Shown: positions 26,988 to 33,996 of the stretch, one piece after another | Position numbering within the stretch: the first letter of the stretch is position 1 | Layout: each line of letters begins with the position of its first letter | From: Pseudomonadota bacterium | GTDB lineage: Bacteria > Pseudomonadota > Gammaproteobacteria > UBA9214 | Length of the DNA: 64,000 bases | NCBI GenBank assembly: GCA_041395565.1 | Contig: JAWLAI010000002.1 | Location: 186,001-250,000 of the forward strand | Direction of reading: 5' to 3' | The notes under the pieces: model-generated | Databases searched by the model: none | What the model was told of the DNA's origin: nothing | Seen by the model: the letters and a program-made list of their open reading frames with translations, nothing else | Translations under genes and position numbers: made by a program

Positions 26988-27713
26988 ATGCAGGCCGCAC
27001 GCGCGCTCGCCTGCCTGCTGGCGGGCAGCATGATTCTCCTGGCGCACCCGCAGCACGCGTGCGCAGACGGCAGCGTCATCGACAAGATCTATCACCCCTA
27101 CGTCCAGCCGATGGAACGGGAGCTGGAGCTGCGCGCCACGCTGGAAGAAGGCGGGCACGCGCGCCTGCCGGACCGCCAGACCTGGCGCCTGGGCTACGGA
27201 CAGGCGCTGACCGACAACTGGTTCGGCGAGTTGTACCTGATCGGGGAACAGGACGGCCTGCATTCCTTCCGCCTCAGCGAATACGAGGTCGAGGCGCTGT
27301 GGCAACTGACCGAGCAGGGGCAATACGCCGCTGACTGGGGGCTGCTGTTCGAATTCGCGACCATGGATTCCGCTGACAGGAACGAACTGGCGACCACCCT
27401 CCTGGCCGAGACCCAGTGGCAGCGCTGGACGGGAACGGCGAACCTGTCCCTGGCCTACGAGTACGGCAGCGACATCGCCAATGAACTGGATTCCGAACTC
27501 GCGCTGCAGGCGCGCTACCGGCTGTCGAAATCGCTGGAACCGGCGGTCGAATTCTACGGCGGGGAAGGGGTGCTCGCGCTGGGACCGATCCTCATGGGTG
27601 ACCTGCGCCTGGGCGCCGGTCGGCAGCTGCACTGGGAAGGCGGGCTGCTCGTCGGCCTGAAGGACGCCACGCCCGACCGCAGCTACCGGTTGCTGCTGGA
27701 GTACGAATTCTAG
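26988..27713 (+). CDS. Putative outer-membrane beta-barrel protein
   Basis: A 241-residue exported protein with a signal peptide (ACLLAGSMILLAHPQHACA) and alternating beta-strand segments such as WRLGYGQALTDNWFGELYLIG and LSLAYEYGSDIANELDSELALQ. It ends in a C-terminal Phe (LLLEYEF), the usual outer-membrane insertion signal. I do not recognise the family. It starts two bases after the FTR1 stop and closes the ten-gene unit, so it might be the matching outer-membrane component for metal or product passage (inference). Confidence 0.65.
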   Translation: MQAARALACLLAGSMILLAHPQHACADGSVIDKIYHPYVQPMERELELRATLEEGGHARLPDRQTWRLGYGQALTDNWFGELYLIGEQDGLHSFRLSEYEVEALWQLTEQGQYAADWGLLFEFATMDSADRNELATTLLAETQWQRWTGTANLSLAYEYGSDIANELDSELALQARYRLSKSLEPAVEFYGGEGVLALGPILMGDLRLGAGRQLHWEGGLLVGLKDATPDRSYRLLLEYEF

Positions 27714-27755
27714 CTGTTCGCCGCGGGCATGCCGGCTGCGCAGCGGACGTGCATG

Positions 27756-28424
27756 TCAGTCGCCGCCCGCAACGGTGGTCAGACCCAGTATCTCCCAGTC
27801 CTGCATGCCGCCGCGGTACCACTTGAGCTTGTCGGCCGGGTAGCCGAACTTGAGCAGATTGAGGATATTGTTTGGCGACTGTCCGCACCACATGCCGTTG
27901 CAGAACAGCACCAGCGTCCTGGCCTGGCTGAAATCCCACAATCCCTCCTGCTCCTTGACGTTGAAGCGGCCGGTCAGGATCTCGCCGATCGAGATCGGAT
28001 CAGCCCCCATGGCCGGGTTGAGCGCGGTCCAGGGGATGTTCACCGCGCCCGGGATGGTGCCTTGTTTCACCCACTCCGGCGTGCGTGAGTCAACGACGAG
28101 CACGCTGTCGTCGCCTGCAGCGATCCTGCGGAGGTAGTCGAGCACCTCGAGCTCGCCGATCGTCGCCACGCCCGGCGCCAGCGCCGCCGGCTGGATGCAG
28201 AAGGGCGGGCATTTTCTCGAGGTCCTGGCAAATGCCGGGACGACCGTGTTGTCCTGGTTCTGGTTGCGCGTGATGCTGATTTTCCTGCCCGCGTGCAGGA
28301 CCTCCACCGTGGCGAGCTCAGGCGTGATCTTCACGGCCAGCTCATCGGCCGCCCAGGCTGCGGCAGGCGCGCTGGCTGCGGTCAGGATCACCGCGGCACC
28401 CGCAAGCTGACGGATCGATTGCAT
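27756..28424 (-). CDS. Periplasmic rhodanese-like protein
   Basis: Sulfurtransferase-fold protein of 222 residues with a signal peptide (GAAVILTAASAPAAAWAA). The rhodanese domain covers about residues 95-220, with the active Cys in FCNGMWCGQS; a second Cys pair in RKCPPFC lies before it. The loop CNGMWC holds two Cys, which may allow redox chemistry. It is 35 bp downstream of the DAHP-synthase gene on the same strand and convergent with the ten-gene operon. Physiological donor and acceptor unknown. Confidence 0.83.
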   Translation of the reverse strand: MQSIRQLAGAAVILTAASAPAAAWAADELAVKITPELATVEVLHAGRKISITRNQNQDNTVVPAFARTSRKCPPFCIQPAALAPGVATIGELEVLDYLRRIAAGDDSVLVVDSRTPEWVKQGTIPGAVNIPWTALNPAMGADPISIGEILTGRFNVKEQEGLWDFSQARTLVLFCNGMWCGQSPNNILNLLKFGYPADKLKWYRGGMQDWEILGLTTVAGGD

Positions 28425-28459
28425 GGGCTACTCCCTGGATGCTGCAGCAGGCGCCCGTG

Positions 28460-29593
28460 CTAGCCTGCCAGCGCGGTCTGCATGACATGTCTGCCGTGCA
28501 GTGCGCGCCGGTCCTCGTAGGCCTGCCTGGCAATCCGGATATCCTCCAGGAAATATCCGAGTTCGTCCATGTGCAGGGCCTGCGGCCCGTCGACGAGCGC
28601 CTTGCTCGGGTAAGGATGGAAATCGACGAGGACCATGTTGGCACCGGCGATGACGCCTTGCGCCGTGACATGGAATACGTCGAGGATGCCGTCGCTGTCC
28701 GCATCCCTGGACCCTACCGAATGCGAGGGGTCGATGCAGACCGGCATGCGGGTCAGGCGGTGCACGACGGGCACATGCGCGAAATCGATGAAGTTGCGGT
28801 GCGGGTCGCCCATATTGGTCTTCATGCCGCGCAGCCCGAAGATCACCCGCCGGTTGCCCTCGCTGGCCAGATACTCCGCCGCGTTCAGCGATTCCTCGAG
28901 CGTGATACCGAAGCCGCGCTTCATCAATACCGGGAATTCGGGCTCGCGGCCGATCGCCTTGAGCAACTCGAAGTTCTGGGTGTTGCGGGTGCCGATCTGC
29001 AGCATCACGCCGGTCGGATGCCCCGTCTGATCGAGCGCCTCGTGGATTTCGCGGACATGCGAGTCATGGGTGACCTCCATCGCGACGACCTTGATGCCGT
29101 ACTTGCCGGCCAGCTCGAATACCCAGGGCAGGCAGCTCTTGCCGTGACCCTGGAATGAGTAGGGGTTGGTGCGGGGCTTGTAGGCACCCATGCGCGTGCA
29201 CTGCTGCCCGTGGTCGCGTAAAGCCTGCAGCATCAGCTCCACGTGTTCGCGTGTATCGACCGCGCACAGGCCGGCGAACACATGCAGGTTGTCCTGCCCG
29301 AAGCGGATCCCGTTGTAGTCGAACCAGGTCGGGCGCTTGTCGTCCTGGTGTCGCCCGAGGACGCGGTATTCCTCCGACACGCGCACCACGCGTTCGACGC
29401 AGGGCAGGCTGGCCATGTCCTCGATCTGCAACTTGGCCGTGTCGCCGATGAGGTAGATCTCGGTCAGTGTCTGCTGGGTACCCTTTTCGTCATGCACGCG
29501 GGTGTGGATGTTCTGCAGGTTGGACAGGAACTCCAGCAGCTGGCGGTATTCCGCGCCATCCTTGTCGGTATCCGGGGACAGTATGAGTATCAT
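28460..29593 (-). CDS. DAHP synthase-like protein (class I beta type)
   Basis: A 377-residue TIM-barrel protein related to 3-deoxy-7-phosphoheptulonate synthase, the first shikimate enzyme. The segments GAYKPRTNPYSFQGHG, IGTRNTQNFELL, VLMKRGFGITLEE and CIDPSHSVGSRD match the family, and an N-terminal region of about 90 residues resembles the ferredoxin-like extension. Two motifs differ: GLCAVD replaces the usual GPCSVE, keeping the metal-binding Cys, and FGLRGM replaces the CERGIR region. It may be a paralogue with altered substrate or regulation. Confidence 0.78.
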   Translation of the reverse strand: MILILSPDTDKDGAEYRQLLEFLSNLQNIHTRVHDEKGTQQTLTEIYLIGDTAKLQIEDMASLPCVERVVRVSEEYRVLGRHQDDKRPTWFDYNGIRFGQDNLHVFAGLCAVDTREHVELMLQALRDHGQQCTRMGAYKPRTNPYSFQGHGKSCLPWVFELAGKYGIKVVAMEVTHDSHVREIHEALDQTGHPTGVMLQIGTRNTQNFELLKAIGREPEFPVLMKRGFGITLEESLNAAEYLASEGNRRVIFGLRGMKTNMGDPHRNFIDFAHVPVVHRLTRMPVCIDPSHSVGSRDADSDGILDVFHVTAQGVIAGANMVLVDFHPYPSKALVDGPQALHMDELGYFLEDIRIARQAYEDRRALHGRHVMQTALAG

Positions 29594-29741
29594 TGACGTT
29601 ATCCGTGGTGACAGTTTGAAAAAACACTACCACGATTGATTTCAACTGCCTACCGCCGTCATGCCGGCCCGCGGCAGATCCGATTGCAGTTGCAGCACGG
29701 CAGCCCAGCGGCGGGGATGCACGGGGATACCCCGCCGTGCG

Positions 29742-30632
29742 TCAGCAGCGGAAGCGTGCGAGCAGCTCCTGGTAGGCGTCGATGCGGCGGTCGCGCAGGA
29801 AGGGCCAGCTGCGCCGTACCTGTTCGGTGCGCCCGAGGTCGACCGCAACGACCAGTGTCTCCGGGGCGTCGCTGCCGGCCTGGGCCAGAATTTCGCCCTG
29901 CTGGCCGAACACGCTGCTGCTGCCCCAGAATCTGATCCCGGCGCTGCCGCCGGACGGGTCCGGCTCGTGACCGACCCGGTTGCAGACGAGCACCGGCAGG
30001 CTGTTGCTGACGGCATGGCCGCGCTGCACGGTGAGCCAGGCCTCGCGCTGCCGTGCCTGCTCCTCGCTGCTGTCATCGTAGTCCCAGCCGATCGCGGTGG
30101 GGTAGAGCAGCAGATCCGCACCGGCGAGCGCCATCAGGCGTGCCGCCTCCGGATACCACTGGTCCCAGCATACCAGCACCCCGAGCCGGCCCACGCTGGT
30201 ATCGATCGGCGTGAAGCCGAGATCGCCGGGCGCAAAGTAATATTTCTCGTAGTAGCCGGGGTCATCCGGGATGTGCATCTTGCGGTAGCGTCCGGCGATG
30301 GAGCCGTCGGCATCGAGCACCACTGCAGTGTTGTGGTACAGCCCGGCGGTGCGGCGTTCGAACAGCGATGCCACGATCACGATGCCGTGCTGCTGCGCCA
30401 GTGCGCCGAGCCGCTCGGTGCTCGGCCCGGGAACGGGTTCCGCCTGATCGAAGTTGGCGGCATCCTCGACCTGGCAGAAATAGGTACCCCGGTGCAGTTC
30501 CTGCAGCAGCACCAGTTGCGCGCCGCCGGCGACGGCCGCCTCGATACCCGCGATGCTCGTCGCGAGATTGGCCTCGCGGTCGGTAGTGCAGCCGTGCTGT
30601 ACCAGTGCAACCTTGAGTATCCTGTCGTTCAT
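29742..30632 (-). CDS. aguB: N-carbamoylputrescine amidase
   Basis: Nitrilase-superfamily enzyme of 296 residues that converts N-carbamoylputrescine to putrescine, CO2 and ammonia. The catalytic triad is visible as Glu in LLQELHRGTYF, Lys in RYRKMHIPDDP and Cys in VLVCWDQWYPEAAR. The PGYYEKYYF and GFTPIDT segments are characteristic of AguB. It starts one base after the aguA stop. Together the pair turns agmatine into putrescine. No arginine decarboxylase gene is in the window. Confidence 0.94.
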   Translation of the reverse strand: MNDRILKVALVQHGCTTDREANLATSIAGIEAAVAGGAQLVLLQELHRGTYFCQVEDAANFDQAEPVPGPSTERLGALAQQHGIVIVASLFERRTAGLYHNTAVVLDADGSIAGRYRKMHIPDDPGYYEKYYFAPGDLGFTPIDTSVGRLGVLVCWDQWYPEAARLMALAGADLLLYPTAIGWDYDDSSEEQARQREAWLTVQRGHAVSNSLPVLVCNRVGHEPDPSGGSAGIRFWGSSSVFGQQGEILAQAGSDAPETLVVAVDLGRTEQVRRSWPFLRDRRIDAYQELLARFRC

Positions 30633-30633
30633 C

Positions 30634-31671
30634 TCACTCGCTCGCTGCCTTGAGGACGCCTGCGGGAAGCTGCATTGTAGCGCAATGCAGGCTGCCGAAC
30701 TGCTGGATCAGTGGCAGGCAGTTGATCCGGACGATGCTGCGGCCGGGAAAGCATGCCTGCAGCCGCTGTGCGGCCACGTCATCGGCCGGGTCGTCGTAGA
30801 CCGGCAGCAGTAACGCACCGTTGATCACCAGGAAGTTCGCATAGCTCGCCGGGAGGCGGCTGCCATCGACTGCGTGCACGGCGCGCGGCAAGGGCAGCGG
30901 GACCAGCCGGTAAGGCGCGCCGGCCGCAGTGCGGAATGACTGCAATTGCCGTTCCATGGCGGCCAGCGCTGCATGCTGCGGATCGTCCGCATCGGGGCAC
31001 TGGGTGTAGGCAATGGTCTGCGCATCGCAGAATCGCGCCAGCATGTCCACATGCGCGTCGGTATCGTCGCCGGCCAGCTCCCCGTGGTCCAGCCACAGTA
31101 CCCGTTCGATGCCCAGATGCTCGCGCAGCGCGGACTCCAGCGCCACCCGGTCCAGGGTCGGGTTGCGGGTCGGCGCGAGCAGGCAGCGCGATGTGGTCAG
31201 CAGGCTGCCCGTGTCGTCGACGTCGATGCTGCCGCCCTCCAGCACCAGCGGAATGCGCCGGCACGCGAGCGTACCGAATACGCCGGCAGCATACAGACTT
31301 CCGGTCACGGCATCGTCCAGCGCAGCGCTGTATTTGTCGCCCCAGGCGTTGAACGCGAAGTCCAGCAGCACCGGTTTGCCGTCCTGCCGCACGCAGAGGG
31401 GGCCGTAGTCGCGGACCCAGGTGTCGTTGGTGCGGACGCAGATCAGGCCGGCGCGGTCAGGCGGCACGCCGGCGGCGTCCAACCGTGCCTGCACGTGCTG
31501 CCGGTGTTCGCTGTCATAACAGATCACCAGCAGGTGTTGCTGTGCGGTCACGGCGCGTGCGAGCGTGTCGTACACGGGCTCGATCGCGGTCAGCAGGGGT
31601 TGCCAGTCGGAATGCCGGTGTGGCCAGGTGAGCAGAACCCCGGACTGGGGCGCGAATTCGGGAATCAGCAT
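30634..31671 (-). CDS. aguA: Agmatine deiminase
   Basis: Hydrolyses agmatine to N-carbamoylputrescine and ammonia. The protein has 345 residues, typical of the family. Signatures are LTWPHRHSDW near the N-terminus, NDTWVRDYGPL, EGGSIDVDDTGSLLTT, LDHGELAGDDTDAHVDMLARF and the nucleophilic Cys in SLHCATMQLP. The ATG at 31671 is used; a GTG two codons upstream is an alternative, and neither has a clear Shine-Dalgarno site. A terminator hairpin for the upstream gene lies only nine bases before this ATG. Confidence 0.94.
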   Translation of the reverse strand: MLIPEFAPQSGVLLTWPHRHSDWQPLLTAIEPVYDTLARAVTAQQHLLVICYDSEHRQHVQARLDAAGVPPDRAGLICVRTNDTWVRDYGPLCVRQDGKPVLLDFAFNAWGDKYSAALDDAVTGSLYAAGVFGTLACRRIPLVLEGGSIDVDDTGSLLTTSRCLLAPTRNPTLDRVALESALREHLGIERVLWLDHGELAGDDTDAHVDMLARFCDAQTIAYTQCPDADDPQHAALAAMERQLQSFRTAAGAPYRLVPLPLPRAVHAVDGSRLPASYANFLVINGALLLPVYDDPADDVAAQRLQACFPGRSIVRINCLPLIQQFGSLHCATMQLPAGVLKAASE

Positions 31672-31679
31672 GGGCACCG

Positions 31680-31711
31680 TAAAACAAATAGCCGGTCGAG
31701 AGACCGGCTAT
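31680..31711 (-). terminator. Rho-independent terminator upstream of aguA
   Basis: Perfect inverted repeat ATAGCCGGTC / GACCGGCTAT (31688-31697 and 31702-31711) with a GAGA loop. Read on the minus strand it is followed by TTTGTTTTA, so it should end transcription of the small gene at 31737-32036. It sits only nine bases before the aguA ATG. Confidence 0.75.
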
Positions 31712-31736
31712 CATAACCCAGCGATCGCGCTGCGGG

Positions 31737-32036
31737 TTACTGGCGGTGTACGACGGAATGCACCACCAGATCGCGTTCGAAGATGACCGAGAAGCCGTCG
31801 TAGTCCCAGCGGGTGATCGGTGGCTGGAGCGGACCGCCGTTGACGGACACCGTGGGCTGCTCGATCACGGGCTCGCCGAACTGCGCGCGCACGCTGGCCA
31901 TGTTCAGCCCCGAGCGCGGCGTCGGAATGGACGGCGCGGACCCGATACTCTCCATCAGCAAGGTGTCAGCCGCAACCGGCCCGCAGAGGGTCAGGGGCAG
32001 CGCCAGTGTCAGCAGCAATGTGCGCAGAGGGTTCAT
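31737..32036 (-). CDS. Small exported protein of unknown function
   Basis: A 99-residue protein with a signal peptide (TLLLTLALPLTLCGPVAA). The mature part has MASVRAQFGEPVIEQPTVSV and PPITRWDYDGFSVIFERD, a short beta-rich domain in the style of small SmpA/OmlA-like envelope proteins, though I cannot assign the family. AAGGAG seven bases upstream supports the ATG at 32036. It is divergent from dusA and is followed by a strong terminator, so it forms its own transcription unit. Confidence 0.75.
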   Translation of the reverse strand: MNPLRTLLLTLALPLTLCGPVAADTLLMESIGSAPSIPTPRSGLNMASVRAQFGEPVIEQPTVSVNGGPLQPPITRWDYDGFSVIFERDLVVHSVVHRQ

Positions 32037-32129
32037 AGCTAACTCCTTGGTTACCTTGGTCATTTACATTACGGACCGGGTGCCGGCACTATAGCATCCG
32101 GTCCTGAAAACCTAAAGCCCATATTTGAA

Positions 32130-32135
32130 TATAAT
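32130..32135 (+). promoter_or_regulatory. Consensus -10 box, probable dusA promoter
   Basis: TATAAT, a perfect sigma-70 -10 hexamer, lies in the 179-bp divergent gap between the small exported protein and dusA, in an AT-rich patch that contrasts with the surroundings. No good -35 hexamer is seen 16-18 bp upstream, so strength is uncertain. Transcription would start near 32142, giving a leader of about 75 bases. Confidence 0.45.
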
Positions 32136-32215
32136 GTGATTGAAATCACCAACCTGCGTGTAGCCAGTCAGGCTATCGGCGGGGCTGTGCGATTACTGTA
32201 CACAGGAGCGTTCGT

Positions 32216-33226
32216 ATTACCCACCCCGTCACACATCGCTTCGCGGTCGCGCCCATGCTGGACTGGACCGACCGTCACTGCCGCTATCTGCACCGCCTGC
32301 TCAGCCGGCACGCGCTGCTCTACACGGAGATGGTGACCACGGCCGCGATCCTGCACGGGCAGCGCGAACGCCTGCTGGGATACGACCCGGCCGAACATCC
32401 CGTGGCACTGCAGCTCGGTGGCAGCGATCCCGCGGCGCTGGCGGCCTGCGCCGCAATCGGTGCGGATTTCGGCTACGACGAAATCAATCTCAACGTGGGC
32501 TGCCCCAGCGACAGGGTGCAGTCCGGACGCTTCGGCGCCTGTCTCATGGCGGAGCCAGCCCTGGTGGCGGAATGTGTGGCGGCGATGCACGCTGCCGTGC
32601 GCATTCCCGTCACCGTCAAGACCCGCATCGGCATCGATGAGCACGACGATTACGCACTGCTGGCCGCCTTCGTGGAGCAGGTCGCCGCGGCCGGCTGCCG
32701 GCGCTTCATCGTGCATGCCCGCAAGGCCTGGCTGCAGGGTCTGAGTCCGAAGCAGAACCGCTGCGTGCCGCCCCTGCGCCACGAGGTCGTGTGGCGGCTC
32801 AAGCAGGATTTCCCTCACCTGGTTATCGTCAGCAACGGCGGTATCGCGTCCCTGGATGCCGCGGCACAGCAACTGCAGCGGGTCGACGGGGTCATGCTGG
32901 GCCGGGCCGCCTATCACGATCCCTATCTCCTGGCGGCCGTTGACCAGCGCCTGTTTGCGGATCCGCATCCCGTTCCCACCCGTGCCGGGGTGGTCCAGGC
33001 CATGCTGCCGTATATCGAGCGGGAACTGCAGGCCGGGACGCTGCTCAAACACATCACCCGGCACATGCTCGGCCTGTTCCAGGGTCAACCCGGCGCACGC
33101 GCCTGGCGCCGGGTACTGAGTTGCCAGCCGCGCGGCGGCGCGGCGGGTCCCGAGCTGGTCAGCGCGGCACTGGCGCAGATCCTCACAGACGGCGCGGGGC
33201 GTGAACCGAGACAGCGACATGGATGA
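32216..33226 (+). CDS. dusA: tRNA-dihydrouridine synthase DusA, apparent ATT start
   Basis: FMN-dependent enzyme reducing uridine 20/20a in the tRNA D-loop. From 32216 it is 336 residues. The conserved N-terminus HRFAVAPMLDWTDRHCR, then EMVTTAAILHG, QLGGSDP, NLNVGCPSDRVQSGRFGACLM, the catalytic Cys region, KTRIGID and SNGGI are all DusA. No ATG, GTG, TTG or CTG occurs in frame between the stop at 32141 and the ATG at 32255, which would delete the FMN strand. AGGAG ends seven bases before ATT at 32216, the best start. A sequence error is the alternative. Confidence 0.88.
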   Translation: MTHPVTHRFAVAPMLDWTDRHCRYLHRLLSRHALLYTEMVTTAAILHGQRERLLGYDPAEHPVALQLGGSDPAALAACAAIGADFGYDEINLNVGCPSDRVQSGRFGACLMAEPALVAECVAAMHAAVRIPVTVKTRIGIDEHDDYALLAAFVEQVAAAGCRRFIVHARKAWLQGLSPKQNRCVPPLRHEVVWRLKQDFPHLVIVSNGGIASLDAAAQQLQRVDGVMLGRAAYHDPYLLAAVDQRLFADPHPVPTRAGVVQAMLPYIERELQAGTLLKHITRHMLGLFQGQPGARAWRRVLSCQPRGGAAGPELVSAALAQILTDGAGREPRQRHG

Positions 33227-33340
33227 ACTCAGGGCCAAGCGCACAGCCACACCGCATGTGCTCGCCACGACTGCGGATCTGCGGTGGCTGCGGCACACCG
33301 GCGCGGGGGCGTTGCGGGCGCGTGCCGCAGCGCGGTTAGC

Positions 33341-33991
33341 ATGAACCCGGCACTGCGCCGCGGGCTCGTGCTGTGTCTGCTGCTCGCCGCTACCGGCGCC
33401 GCGTATCACTGGCGCGGCCAGCTGTCCGCCGAGTCCCTGACGGCATGGGTCGGGGGGCTCGGTATGCTGGCACCTGTGGCGTTCATCGCCGGCTATGCCA
33501 TCGCCACGGTGTTGTTCCTGCCCGGGCTGTTGTTCACCCTGGCGGGCGGTGCCCTGTTCGGACCGGTCTACGGGACACTTTATAACCTGACCGGCGCGAC
33601 CCTGGGCGCCACGCTGGCGTTCCTGACCGCCCGCTACCTGGTCCACGACCTGGTCGCACGACGTGCCGGCGGCCGCCTGCGCACGCTGGCCGAAGGGGTC
33701 GAGCAGGAAGGCTGGCGCTTCGTTGCCTTCGTGCGCCTGGTGCCGCTGCTGCCCTTCAACCTGCTCAACTATGCCCTCGGCCTGACGCGTATCCGGCTGT
33801 CACATTACGTGATCAGTACCTTCATCTTCATGGCACCCGCCGGCGCCGCCTACACCTATCTTGGCTATGCCGGCCGCGAACTGGCCGGAGGCGGCGAGGA
33901 CGTCGTGCGCAAGGCCCTGCTCGCTTTGGCCGCGGTTGCGAGTCTCGCGTTCGCCTCGCATCTGCTCCTGCGTCGCAGGCGCAGCGGGTAA
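33341..33991 (+). CDS. TVP38/TMEM64-family membrane protein
   Basis: A 216-residue inner-membrane protein of the TVP38/TMEM64 (SNARE-associated, DedA-related) family. Five to six helices are visible. The conserved core is FTLAGGALFGPVYGTLYNLTGATLGATLAF followed by FVRLVPLLPFNLLNYALGLT, with the characteristic re-entrant Pro-rich loop. The ATG at 33341 begins the typical N-terminus. It starts five bases before the next gene and heads a six-gene rightward run. Genes of this kind often pair with a FAD-disulfide reductase, as here. Confidence 0.87.
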   Translation: MNPALRRGLVLCLLLAATGAAYHWRGQLSAESLTAWVGGLGMLAPVAFIAGYAIATVLFLPGLLFTLAGGALFGPVYGTLYNLTGATLGATLAFLTARYLVHDLVARRAGGRLRTLAEGVEQEGWRFVAFVRLVPLLPFNLLNYALGLTRIRLSHYVISTFIFMAPAGAAYTYLGYAGRELAGGGEDVVRKALLALAAVASLAFASHLLLRRRRSG

Positions 33992-33996
33992 GCGCC

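Noticed and set aside
29709..29737. CGGCGGGG/CCCCGCCG inverted repeat after aguB as a terminator
   Set aside because: It has a 13-base loop and no T run on the minus strand; GC-rich inverted repeats of this size are common here.
33219..33344. Possible 41-codon ORF overlapping the dusA end and the TVP38 gene start
   Set aside because: It overlaps both neighbours in a suggestive way, but has no ribosome site, no family and Arg/Ala-rich composition expected by chance.
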